Assembly: GCA_902767015.1 (NCBI GenBank)
Contig: CACXFV010000009.1
Span: forward strand, 1 to 64,000
Reading direction: 5' to 3'
DNA from: an uncultured Lachnospiraceae bacterium
Lineage (GTDB): Bacteria; Bacillota; Clostridia; Lachnospirales; Lachnospiraceae
DNA: 64,000 bases
The translations under genes and the position numbers were made by a program. The notes beneath the pieces were generated by a model. It had not been told where the DNA came from and ran no database searches. It saw only the letters and a program-made list of their open reading frames with translations. Shown piece after piece: positions 1-8,099 of the stretch. Position 1 is the stretch's first letter. Each line of letters opens with the position of its first letter.

Positions 1-85
1 TAACTTAATCAATTTTTCTGCTGAAATACCGTAAGCGCAAGCATTTCAGCAGAAAAATTGTAAAGTTTAATTATGAACAGTTCCT
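1..85. repeat. Palindromic repeat family A, copy 1 (cut by the window edge)
   Basis: Identical at 84 of 85 positions to the right-hand 85 bases of the complete copy at 4661-4763. The inner arms CTGCTGAAAT and ATTTCAGCAG and the right outer arm ATGAACAGTTCCT are present; the left outer arm should lie just before base 1. It sits immediately upstream of coaE. Non-coding; see the complete copy for the structure. Confidence 0.85.
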
Positions 86-136
86 AAGAAAAATAATAGT
101 TGATAAGCAACAGTTTAGATGAGAGGAAATGATACA

Positions 137-721
137 ATGGTCATCGGAATAACAGGTGGAATAGGTTCGGGAAAGACAGTGATTTTAAATCTGCTTGGAG
201 ACAAATATGGTTTTGTGATATTGGAGGCAGATAAGATTGCAAAAGAACTCATGGAAAAAGGAACGGCTGTTTTTGGGAAAATAGCAGAGTGCTTTGGAAA
301 TGAAATTTTAGATGAGAGGGGATGTATCGACAGACAGAAATTTGCCGCAATTGTCTTTAATGATAAAGAAAAGCTTACAAAGCTCAACGCACTGGTGCAT
401 CCGTCTGTCATTGAGGAGATTGACAGAAGAATAAAGATGATGAGGGCGGATGGCAGGGAGAATTTTGTCATTGAAGCGGCACTGTTGATTGAGTCGGGAT
501 GTCATCGGTTATGTGATAAGGTATGGTACATCTATACTGAAAAGAATATCAGAATTGAAAGACTGAAAGCCGGAAGAAAAATGACGGAAAAACAGATTGC
601 GGATGTGATAAAAAACCAGTTGGAGGTCACTGATTTTGAGAGAATGGCGGATGCTGTCATTGACAATAGCTTTTCGATTGACAATACCGATAAACAAATA
701 CAAAAATTACTAGAGTTTTGA
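137..721 (+). CDS. coaE: Dephospho-CoA kinase
   Basis: Catalyses the last step of coenzyme A synthesis, ATP-dependent phosphorylation of the 3'-OH of dephospho-CoA, in the cytosol. The protein of 194 residues opens with the P-loop GGIGSGKT at residues 7-14, and its length and the HPSVIEEI segment (LVHPSV) are typical of CoaE. An ATG at 119 would add six residues, but the AGAGGA site at 122-127 is placed correctly for the ATG at 137, which puts the P-loop strand at the usual N-terminal position. The gene follows a palindromic repeat and precedes the FtsA-like gene by about 60 bases. No unusual residues seen; identity is secure. Confidence 0.93.
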   Translation: MVIGITGGIGSGKTVILNLLGDKYGFVILEADKIAKELMEKGTAVFGKIAECFGNEILDERGCIDRQKFAAIVFNDKEKLTKLNALVHPSVIEEIDRRIKMMRADGRENFVIEAALLIESGCHRLCDKVWYIYTEKNIRIERLKAGRKMTEKQIADVIKNQLEVTDFERMADAVIDNSFSIDNTDKQIQKLLEF

Positions 722-779
722 GACTATTTATGGTAGAATTTTAATATAATTTATTATTTATTTGATTCGAGGATATGAG

Positions 780-2987
780 ATGCAGGAAAGAACTTTTAAC
801 AAAAAAAACATTGTTTTTGGACTTGATATAGGTACAAGAAGTATCGTTGGCTCGGTTGGGTATATTGACGGCCGGAATAAGTTTAATGTCATAGCGCATT
901 ATTCCAAGGAGCATGAAACGCGGGCTATGTTAGACGGTCAGATTCATGATATTTCCAAGGTATCGGATACCATTCTTAAGGTGAAAAATGAGCTGGAGAA
1001 GCAGCTTGACTTAGAGCTTAATGAGGTTTGTATCGCGGCAGCAGGACGAGTTCTGAGAACGGTTACGGTACATGTAGATTATGATTTGAATCAGGAGAGT
1101 CCTGTCAGCAGTGAACAGATTTATTCATTGGAGATGATGGGGGTAGAGAATGCATATGAGATTATAAGAGATCAGGAGAAGGACATCAGCTTTTACTGTG
1201 TCGGATATACCGTTGTCAAATATTACCTGAATGATTATGTGATTTCTAATCTGGAGGGGCATAAGGCGAAGAGAATATCAGCAGATGTTCTGGCGACCTT
1301 TCTTCCTGATGAGGTAGTAGATGGATTGTATGCTGCTGTAGAGAACGTAGGACTTAGGGTTGCTAATCTTACGCTGGAGCCGATTGCAGCAATCAATATT
1401 GCCATTCCGCAAAAGTACAGGCTGCTTAATATAGCCTTAGTGGATGTAGGGGCAGGTACTAGTGATATTTCCATCACAAAGGATGGAAGTATTATTGCGT
1501 ATGGAATGATACCGAGAGCAGGCGATGAATTTACGGAATGTATGGTATCAAATTATCTGGTTGATTTCAATACGGCAGAAGGAATAAAGCGGGGTTCAAT
1601 CTTAAAGAAGCAGATTACCTACACAGATATTATGGGTTTGAAGCAGAAACTGTCACCACAGGATGTGCGGGCTGCTTATAAAGATACAGTGGAATCAATT
1701 ACAAAAGAGATAGCGGACAAGATAATAGAACTCAATGGCGGCAAACCGGTCAATGCTGTATTTGTAGTGGGCGGTGGTGGAAAGGTATATGGTTTTACCG
1801 ATTGCCTAGCAGAACATTTAGGCATCCCGAAGGAGAGAGTTGCTCTCCGTGGTGAAGAGGTTCTCACGGAAGTGGTTTTTCAACAGGAGGGAATTAAGAA
1901 GGATCCGTTGCTTGTCACACCAATCGGAATCTGCTTAAGTTATTACGAGCATAAGAATAATTTCATTTTTATCAATGTGAATGATAAGAGAATCAAATTA
2001 TATGATAATGATAAGCTTACTGTTGTGGATGCTGCCTTTGCGATAGGATTTCCGAATGATGCATTGTTCCCTAAGAGGGGAGAGGCACTGGAATTCTATG
2101 TGAATGGTGAGAAGCGCATGGTTCGTGGAGAGTTAGGAGAAGCAGCGGAAATCACTATTAATGGCAAGCAGGCGAATATCAATTCTAAGATTATGAAAAA
2201 TGACAGTATCAAAATCAAAGAATCAACGGCAGGAAATCCGGCAGCCATGAAAGCCGGAAATCTTAAAGAGTATGATGCAGTAATGGAATTCGTTGTCAAT
2301 GGACAAAATATCAAGTGTCCGAGGTTTGTTCAGATTAATGGTGAACTACAAAGCGGAGATTACGATATTCTCAACGGTGACAGAATCGAGGTGCTGCCAT
2401 ATTATACACTGGGGCAGTTATTGGCATTTTTAGATATTGATGCCAAAGAGAATTTTATTACGGTTAATAACGAAGAGTGCACCCTTGAGGAAAAAGTATA
2501 CGAGAATTTCTATGTGAAGTTTGAGAAGAGAAATGTGCCTTATGTGGATGAGTTTAAGGAAAAATATAAGTCGCCGGAGGAAGAGCAGACAGGGGAAGAG
2601 GAAACGACGGAGGAAGCATTAACAGAAGAAGAATTAACGGAAGAAGTACAGGCAGAGGAAGAACAGGTAACCGTACAGAAAGACAAGAGTTTTCAGTCCG
2701 GAGAAGAGAAGGAGAAAGAGGTTTTGAACAGTTCCGCTTCTCTGACACATAAGAAGGTAAAAAAGGAGGTTGTCAGGGATATTGTCGTGAGGGTGAATGA
2801 CACCACGGTGAAGCTGACGGGAAAGAGCCGGTATATTTTTGTAGATATATTGGACAAATATCCTTTTGATACCAGAAAGGTTGCGGGAGGAAAGACGCTT
2901 GTCATGACAGTCAATGACAAAAAGTGTGATTTTACGACAGAGATTAGGGATGGTGATATATTGCAGTTATATTTTGCTGAGTTATGA
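780..2987 (+). CDS. FtsA-like actin-fold ATPase with repeated C-terminal modules
   Basis: The first ~390 residues resemble FtsA/PilM/EutJ proteins of the actin-HSP70 fold: phosphate-1 motif GLDIGTRS near residue 14, phosphate-2 motif DVGAGTSDI near 223 and adenosine motif VVGGGGKVYG near 330. FtsA tethers FtsZ to the membrane, but no C-terminal amphipathic helix is evident and the protein is much longer (735 residues) than FtsA (~420). The C-terminal half shows what look like diverged copies of one module with the pattern VNG/VND ... I..GD.I.I, the last after a Glu-rich linker (about 599-630). A TTG at 762 is in frame, but CGAGGA precedes the ATG at 780 at good spacing. The cellular role is not established; a cell-division or envelope scaffold is one possibility. 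Confidence 0.7.
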   Translation: MQERTFNKKNIVFGLDIGTRSIVGSVGYIDGRNKFNVIAHYSKEHETRAMLDGQIHDISKVSDTILKVKNELEKQLDLELNEVCIAAAGRVLRTVTVHVDYDLNQESPVSSEQIYSLEMMGVENAYEIIRDQEKDISFYCVGYTVVKYYLNDYVISNLEGHKAKRISADVLATFLPDEVVDGLYAAVENVGLRVANLTLEPIAAINIAIPQKYRLLNIALVDVGAGTSDISITKDGSIIAYGMIPRAGDEFTECMVSNYLVDFNTAEGIKRGSILKKQITYTDIMGLKQKLSPQDVRAAYKDTVESITKEIADKIIELNGGKPVNAVFVVGGGGKVYGFTDCLAEHLGIPKERVALRGEEVLTEVVFQQEGIKKDPLLVTPIGICLSYYEHKNNFIFINVNDKRIKLYDNDKLTVVDAAFAIGFPNDALFPKRGEALEFYVNGEKRMVRGELGEAAEITINGKQANINSKIMKNDSIKIKESTAGNPAAMKAGNLKEYDAVMEFVVNGQNIKCPRFVQINGELQSGDYDILNGDRIEVLPYYTLGQLLAFLDIDAKENFITVNNEECTLEEKVYENFYVKFEKRNVPYVDEFKEKYKSPEEEQTGEEETTEEALTEEELTEEVQAEEEQVTVQKDKSFQSGEEKEKEVLNSSASLTHKKVKKEVVRDIVVRVNDTTVKLTGKSRYIFVDILDKYPFDTRKVAGGKTLVMTVNDKKCDFTTEIRDGDILQLYFAEL

Positions 2988-3085
2988 TTGGCATAACAAA
3001 TTCATTGAGAAAGGAAGCAGGAATACGAACTGTTATTGCGGGGTTTGGTTAAGTAGCAGGAACGTATCCTGTATGTGGGTGTAGA

Positions 3086-3898
3086 ATGGAGATACAATTA
3101 TGGAGAGAGCTTTTAGATCCCTATCAGTTAGCGGTGGATGAGCTTATGGTAAAGTTTCGATATCTGATTAATGAACACATGACATCAGGTGTATATTCAC
3201 CAATCGAGCAGGTAAACGGGCGTGTGAAGAAGATTTCAAGCATTTTGGAGAAGATGCAGAAAAAGAAGATTAAGTTTGAAGATATTGAAAAGAAGATTGA
3301 TGATATTGCGGGTATCAGAATTATCTGCCAGTTTGTAGAGGATATTGATACGGTGGTGGATATAATTAAGAACAGAAGTGACATGATTGTCAAGGAGGAG
3401 AAGGATTACATAAGAAATGCAAAGGAAAGTGGTTACCGGAGTTATCATATCATCGTGTACTATAATGTCATTACTTTAACAGGAACAAAGAACATTAAAG
3501 TGGAGATACAGATTCGTACATTAGCCATGAATTTCTGGGCAACGATAGAACATTCACTTCAATATAAGTATCGGCAGAATATGCCGCCTCATATCAGAGA
3601 GAGACTGAGCGGTGCAGCTGCGGCGGTGGTAGCATTGGATACAGAGATGTCTTCTGTGAGAAATGAGATTATGGATTCCCAGAATTCATTTCAGATTAAG
3701 GCATATATTGTAGCAGAGATTCTCAATACCATCAGAAATCTTTACAACGTGGCGAATAAGCGGGAGATTATCAAGATACAGGATGAGTTTTACAATATTT
3801 ATAAATTGGATGACATTGATATTCTGGAGAAGTTCAGCAAAGAAATTGATGTAATTGCAGAGGGATACAGAGCACAGGGAATTGGCAGTAATGAGTGA
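3086..3898 (+). CDS. Small alarmone synthetase (RelA/SpoT synthetase domain)
   Basis: Single-domain (p)ppGpp synthetase of the RelQ/YjbM type, predicted to transfer pyrophosphate from ATP to GDP or GTP in the cytosol. Visible family motifs are RVKKISSILEKM, DIAGIRIIC, GYRSYHIIVYY and EIQIRTLAMNFWATIEH, the last carrying the nucleotide-contacting Gln and Glu residues. There is no HD hydrolase, TGS or ACT domain, so it should synthesise but not degrade alarmone. At 270 residues it is longer than RelQ (~210), with the extra helices at the C terminus. No strong ribosome site is seen before the ATG. Its stop overlaps the start of the next gene by 8 bases, implying translational coupling. Confidence 0.85.
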   Translation: MEIQLWRELLDPYQLAVDELMVKFRYLINEHMTSGVYSPIEQVNGRVKKISSILEKMQKKKIKFEDIEKKIDDIAGIRIICQFVEDIDTVVDIIKNRSDMIVKEEKDYIRNAKESGYRSYHIIVYYNVITLTGTKNIKVEIQIRTLAMNFWATIEHSLQYKYRQNMPPHIRERLSGAAAAVVALDTEMSSVRNEIMDSQNSFQIKAYIVAEILNTIRNLYNVANKREIIKIQDEFYNIYKLDDIDILEKFSKEIDVIAEGYRAQGIGSNE

Positions 3899-4658
3899 GT
3901 TAATGCGTGTGGATAAGTTTCTTTCTGATATGTGTGTGGGCACCAGGAAAGAGATTAAGAATATGGCAAAGAACGGAAGAATTAAACTGAACGGTGCTGT
4001 GATTAAGAGTACAGATATCAGGATAAATCCTTTGGTGGATAAGATTACGCTGGATGAGAAGGAGATTGCGTTTTCAAAATTTGAATATTATATGCTTTAT
4101 AAACCACAGGGCGTTGTGTCTGCCACCAGTGATGCGTCGGACAAGACAGTGATTGATTTGATTCGTGAGAATTCAGAGGATACGATTCGGTCACAGGATT
4201 TATTTCCGGTGGGAAGGCTGGATAAGGACACGGAGGGGCTTCTGCTTATTACCAATGACGGTGAACTGGCACACAGGTTATTATCACCGTCAAAGCATGT
4301 GGATAAGATTTACTATGCCGTCATTGATGGTATTGTCACAGAGGAGGATGTACGAAGCTTTGCACAGGGAATCACCCTTAAGGACGGAACGGTGACGAAG
4401 CCTTCTAAGCTTCGGATATTAAAGGTGTTGGAGAGTGAGCAGATTACGGAAATCGAAGTGACGCTATACGAGGGCAGATATCATCAGGTAAAGAGAATGT
4501 TTGCTGCCTGTGGTAAGCATGTTGCTTATTTAAAGCGAATATCCATGGGAAAGCTGCAGCTGGATGAAGGACTCAGGCCGGGACAGTTCCGCGCACTCAC
4601 CAATACAGAGATTGCATTATTGACAGAGAGCACTGCTGTCCACAGGTCAGTAAGATAA
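3891..4658 (+). CDS. RsuA/RluB-family pseudouridine synthase
   Basis: Predicted rRNA uridine-to-pseudouridine isomerase. An N-terminal S4 RNA-binding domain (MRVDKFLSDM...) is followed by the catalytic domain with GRLDKDTEGLLL, whose Asp (about residue 110) is the family nucleophile, and by YHQVKRMFA near the C terminus. The length of about 255 residues fits. The ATG at 3891 overlaps the alarmone synthetase stop; a second ATG at 3903 and an in-frame TTG at 3855 are possible. Which rRNA position it modifies cannot be told from sequence. A family A palindrome begins just after the stop. Confidence 0.87.
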   Translation: MSELMRVDKFLSDMCVGTRKEIKNMAKNGRIKLNGAVIKSTDIRINPLVDKITLDEKEIAFSKFEYYMLYKPQGVVSATSDASDKTVIDLIRENSEDTIRSQDLFPVGRLDKDTEGLLLITNDGELAHRLLSPSKHVDKIYYAVIDGIVTEEDVRSFAQGITLKDGTVTKPSKLRILKVLESEQITEIEVTLYEGRYHQVKRMFAACGKHVAYLKRISMGKLQLDEGLRPGQFRALTNTEIALLTESTAVHRSVR

Positions 4659-4660
4659 GT

Positions 4661-4763
4661 AAGGAGCTGTTCATTAATAACTTAATCAATTTTTCTGCTG
4701 AAATACCGTAAGCGCAAGCATTTCAGCAGAAAAAATGTAAAGTTTAATTATGAACAGTTCCTA
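4661..4763. repeat. Palindromic repeat family A, copy 2 (complete)
   Basis: About 101 bases forming one near-perfect inverted repeat. The left arm AGGAGCTGTTCATTAAT matches the reverse complement of the right arm ATTATGAACAGTTCCT, and the inner arms TTTTTCTGCTGAAAT and ATTTCAGCAGAAAAA also pair, around a tip of about 20 bases. It lies between the pseudouridine synthase and the SDR gene. No T-run follows, so it is not a simple terminator. It resembles a MITE-like or REP-like mobile palindrome without coding capacity. Confidence 0.88.
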
Positions 4764-4822
4764 AGCAGGAATGATTTCAGATTGATAGATGACATGATAG
4801 ACTAGGAGGCGGAAAGGCAATT

Positions 4823-5626
4823 ATGAATATGAAAAAGATTGCGATTATTACAGGAGCATCATCAGGTATGGGAAGACAGTTTGCCATAAAGATTGACAGA
4901 ATGTTGAAATCCATTGATGAGATATGGCTGATTGCAAGGAGAATGGAGCTGTTAGAGGAGGTCAGAGGTGAGATTAACCGGCCGTGCAGGTTAATCTGTG
5001 AGGATGTTACAGATGAGTCTTATAAATATGTGCTGGCGAAAATCTTAAGACAGGAGAATGTAGAAATCAAGATGTTAGTCAATTGTGCAGGATATGGTAT
5101 TATTGGTGAAGCTGACAGCGAGGCGATTGAGGTAGAAGTAGGAATGGCTGAAACCAATTGCAGCGGACTTACGGTAACCACGTTAGTGGCGATTCCGTAT
5201 ATGTCCTCGAACAGCAGAATTATCAACATAGCATCTTCAGCAGCGTTTTTGCCGCAACCATATTTTGCGATATACGCCGCTTCTAAATCCTATGTCCTCA
5301 GCTTTTCAAGAGCGTTAAGGAGGGAGCTGTATGACAGAGGAATTGTTGTTACGGCGGTGTGTCCCGGACCGGTGGATACAGAGTTCTTCTCTATTGCCGA
5401 GAAAGGAAGCAAGAGAGCGTGGTTTAAAGATTTGACGATGGCGACGGCAGACGAAGTCGTAGAGCAGGCATTGACAGATTCCATTAATAAAAAAGAAATC
5501 TCTGTCTATGGTGTTACCATGAAGATGTTTCGCATCTTCACAAAATTGGTTCCGCATAAGCTGATTCTCGACAGCTACGGAAAGTTCTATAAGAAAAATC
5601 ATAACGAAATGACAAGAGAAAATTAA
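4823..5626 (+). CDS. Short-chain dehydrogenase/reductase
   Basis: Classical SDR of 267 residues. It has the TGASSGMG cofactor loop, NCAGYG after beta-4, the catalytic Ser region IASSAAFL, the YAASK Tyr-Lys pair and CPGPVDTEF. NAD(P)H-dependent reduction of an unknown carbonyl substrate is predicted. The fold and the absence of transmembrane segments suggest a cytosolic enzyme. AGGAGG and GGAAAGG precede the ATG; a second ATG two codons on is equally possible. The next gene starts 19 bases after its stop. The substrate cannot be inferred from the neighbours. Confidence 0.85.
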   Translation: MNMKKIAIITGASSGMGRQFAIKIDRMLKSIDEIWLIARRMELLEEVRGEINRPCRLICEDVTDESYKYVLAKILRQENVEIKMLVNCAGYGIIGEADSEAIEVEVGMAETNCSGLTVTTLVAIPYMSSNSRIINIASSAAFLPQPYFAIYAASKSYVLSFSRALRRELYDRGIVVTAVCPGPVDTEFFSIAEKGSKRAWFKDLTMATADEVVEQALTDSINKKEISVYGVTMKMFRIFTKLVPHKLILDSYGKFYKKNHNEMTREN

Positions 5627-5645
5627 TCATACAGGCAGTGAGCAT

Positions 5646-6215
5646 ATGGATAGTCAACAGAAGCGTAAGGTAGAAAAAGGCGATTATGGATATTTTGAAA
5701 AAAATAAAAGAACACAGTTAATGATTTCCTTTGTTCTTTTATTTTTTGTTGCCGTTGTTTTTTATACAGGATATGTCCGATATGGTAATACTAAAAATAT
5801 TTTTACCATTATGGCAGTGGTATCCGTGATTCCAATGGCTAAATTTCTTGTGTCATACATTGTACTTGCCCCACATAAAGGGCTTGAAAAGGAGATATAC
5901 CGGAAGGTAAAAGAGATAGACGGATTTAATCTGGCCTATGACCTGATGATTTCATCCTCCGAAAAGATATATGAGGTCAAAATTACTGCCATCCGTGACA
6001 ATGCAGTATATCTGTATGTTCCCGGTCATAACTATGATAAAAATGATGTAGAAAAATATGTGAGAGGATTTTTGGAAAAAGAGTGTAAGGTTTCAGCTGT
6101 GAAAATGATTTCTGATATAGGGCAGTATCAGACAGAGATTAAAAAAGCATCGAAGCATGAGCAGGGAAAATACGATGAGAGAATCCGCGAGCTTATGCTG
6201 ATATATTCCATGTAA
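5646..6215 (+). CDS. Conserved-looking membrane protein of unknown function
   Basis: I do not recognise the family. The 189-residue protein has a charged N terminus (about 24 residues), two hydrophobic segments at roughly residues 25-45 and 55-78, then a soluble domain of about 110 residues with mixed alpha/beta character (YEVKITAIRDNAVYLYVPGHNY). There is no signal peptidase site and no Cys pair. Positive residues before the first helix suggest that both termini are cytoplasmic. It is closely linked to the SDR gene upstream and to the RluA-family gene downstream, so it is probably cotranscribed with them. Confidence 0.7.
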   Translation: MDSQQKRKVEKGDYGYFEKNKRTQLMISFVLLFFVAVVFYTGYVRYGNTKNIFTIMAVVSVIPMAKFLVSYIVLAPHKGLEKEIYRKVKEIDGFNLAYDLMISSSEKIYEVKITAIRDNAVYLYVPGHNYDKNDVEKYVRGFLEKECKVSAVKMISDIGQYQTEIKKASKHEQGKYDERIRELMLIYSM

Positions 6216-6282
6216 GAACTGCAAACATGGCAGGCAGTTAAATGTAATATAATTGCATTGGCGATATGCAGGAGGTGTAAAA

Positions 6283-7347
6283 ATGAAAGAATTCATTATC
6301 AGAGAAAATGAGGCCGGCCAGAGGGCGGATAAGTTTTTGAAAAAGTATCTGAGTAGGGCAGAGGAAGGTTTCATTTATAAAATGCTCAGAAAGAAAAACA
6401 TCACGCTCAATGATAAGAAAATAAATGGAAGTGAGAAGCTGTGTGTTGGTGACAGCGTTAAAATATATTTTTCAGAGGAGACGCTTCAGAAGTTCACGGC
6501 AGCTCAAAATGTTGTGGGCAATTATGACACATATCAGCATAAAAATAACGGCAGAAGATTACATAAGCCCCTCTATATTCATCCGGGAAAGATTCAGGAC
6601 AGTATTATATATGAGGATGAGAATGTTATTTTATTTAACAAGCCCTCAGGGGTATTGTCGCAAAAAGCATGTATTGATGATATGTCAGTCAATGAGCTGT
6701 TACTTTTTTATCTGTTAGATAAAGGGAAGATTACAAAGGAACAGTTAGAGACTTTTAAGCCTTCCATCTGCAACAGACTTGACAGAAATACAAGCGGACT
6801 TATTATATTTGGTAAGAATTTAAAAACACTGCAGTTTTTTTCAGGTGTTCTGAAGGATAGAAGAATTCATAAGTATTATCTGTGTGTTGTCAATGGGGTG
6901 ATGAAAGACAGGCAGAGGATTCAGGGATATCTTAGAAAATCGGAGAAGAATAATATGGTGGATATTATTGATGAAGCAGCATACAGACTTCATCCGAAAA
7001 AAGAGGAATACAGCTATATCGAAACAGAATATATGCCACTTAAAGATAATGGGAAGTATACACTGTTAAAGGTGCATCTTGTGACGGGAAAACCGCATCA
7101 GATCAGAGCACATCTTGCCAATATGGGACATGCTCTGGCAGGGGATGTCAAGTATGGCAGCAGAAAGGTGAATCATTATTTTCAGAAAAAGTATGAGTTA
7201 GAATATCAGCTTTTACATTCCTATGAACTGAAATTTGATGAATATGAGGGGGATTTTCGTTATCTATCCGGAAAAAGCTTTAAGGCAGAGCTGCCATGGA
7301 GTTTTTTGGAGGTCATCAGGAGAGAGGGCTTGGAAAGCGAATACTAA
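6283..7347 (+). CDS. RluA/RluC-family pseudouridine synthase
   Basis: Predicted 23S rRNA or tRNA pseudouridine synthase of 354 residues. It has an N-terminal S4-like domain (residues ~1-65, ending VGDSVKIYF), the catalytic NRLDRNTSGL motif containing the active-site Asp, and the C-terminal TGKPHQIRAHLA motif characteristic of the family. The GGAGGTG site at 6271-6277 selects the ATG at 6283 over upstream in-frame codons. The segment between S4 and catalytic domains (about residues 70-105) is Lys/His-rich and looks like a flexible insertion. The exact target base is unknown. Confidence 0.88.
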   Translation: MKEFIIRENEAGQRADKFLKKYLSRAEEGFIYKMLRKKNITLNDKKINGSEKLCVGDSVKIYFSEETLQKFTAAQNVVGNYDTYQHKNNGRRLHKPLYIHPGKIQDSIIYEDENVILFNKPSGVLSQKACIDDMSVNELLLFYLLDKGKITKEQLETFKPSICNRLDRNTSGLIIFGKNLKTLQFFSGVLKDRRIHKYYLCVVNGVMKDRQRIQGYLRKSEKNNMVDIIDEAAYRLHPKKEEYSYIETEYMPLKDNGKYTLLKVHLVTGKPHQIRAHLANMGHALAGDVKYGSRKVNHYFQKKYELEYQLLHSYELKFDEYEGDFRYLSGKSFKAELPWSFLEVIRREGLESEY

Positions 7348-7400
7348 AGAAAAAGAGTATATTTCACATTTTGACATAATGAAGACAATGGAGAAGAAGA

Positions 7401-7943
7401 ATGGGAACATGGAATACCCGTGGACTTCGGGGCTCTACATTAGAGGAATTAATTAATTTTACCAACGAGAAATACAGGGAACATGGAATTGCGCTGGTGC
7501 AGAAGATACCAACACCGATTAAACCTGTGGAGATTGACAAAGAATCAAGACATATTACAATGGCATATTTTGAGCAGAAAAGTACGGTTGACTATATTGG
7601 TGTTGTTCAGGGGGTACCCATTTGTTTTGATGCAAAGGAGTGTAACACGAATACATTTCCAATGCAGAATATCCATGAGCATCAGGTGAATTTTATGCGG
7701 GAGTTTGAGGAGCAGAACGGTATCTCTTTCATCATCATATACTATACCAACAGAAATGAGGCTTATTATCTGCCCTATGCATTGATTGAGCAATTTTTTG
7801 ACAGAAGTAAAAATGGCGGGAGAAAGAGCCTTTTGTTCGAGGAGATTGATACAAGCTACAAAATCAGTACCCATAAAGGGGTTCCGCTGCATTATCTGGA
7901 GGCGTTGTCGCGGGATTTGGAGAGCAGAGAAAATGTCGGATAA
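7401..7943 (+). CDS. recU: Holliday junction resolvase RecU
   Basis: Firmicute functional counterpart of RuvC, cleaving Holliday junctions during recombination and chromosome segregation. Signatures are RGSTLEELINFTN at the N terminus, PTPIKPV, then the nuclease core with KSTVDYIG (Asp64) and FDAKE (Asp77, Lys79), the restriction-endonuclease-like metal site. The corresponding B. subtilis residue is Glu, so Asp77 is a mild substitution. At 180 residues it is slightly shorter than B. subtilis RecU. The start follows GAGAAGAAG. A promoter for the next operon begins just six bases after the stop. Confidence 0.9.
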   Translation: MGTWNTRGLRGSTLEELINFTNEKYREHGIALVQKIPTPIKPVEIDKESRHITMAYFEQKSTVDYIGVVQGVPICFDAKECNTNTFPMQNIHEHQVNFMREFEEQNGISFIIIYYTNRNEAYYLPYALIEQFFDRSKNGGRKSLLFEEIDTSYKISTHKGVPLHYLEALSRDLESRENVG

Positions 7944-7948
7944 AACGA

Positions 7949-7977
7949 TTGACACAGACAGAATTTTACAGTATAAT
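7949..7977 (+). promoter_or_regulatory. Consensus sigma-A promoter for the his operon
   Basis: TTGACA at 7949-7954 and TATAAT at 7972-7977 with a 17-base spacer, both boxes perfect. Transcription should begin near 7984, giving a leader of about 115 nt before hisZ. The leader holds only a small stem (CTTTA...TAAAG) and is too short for a T-box, so no attenuation device was recognised. Confidence 0.85.
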
Positions 7978-8099
7978 CTCTGACTATAATTTATTATGAT
8001 AACGAAGTAACGCTTTAATGCGCTAAAGTAAAGGATAAAGTATTTTATAAAAGTATTTTAATAGCAGTTTTAATAGAGTTTTGAAAGGATTTTAAGCGA

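Noticed and set aside
3057..3072. Hairpin CAGGA-N6-TCCTG before the alarmone synthetase gene
   Set aside because: A five-bp stem without T-run or repetition elsewhere; too weak to call.
7978..8099. T-box or other histidine-responsive leader before hisZ
   Set aside because: The predicted leader is about 115 nt, with no T-box sequence, no run of His codons and no terminator stem.
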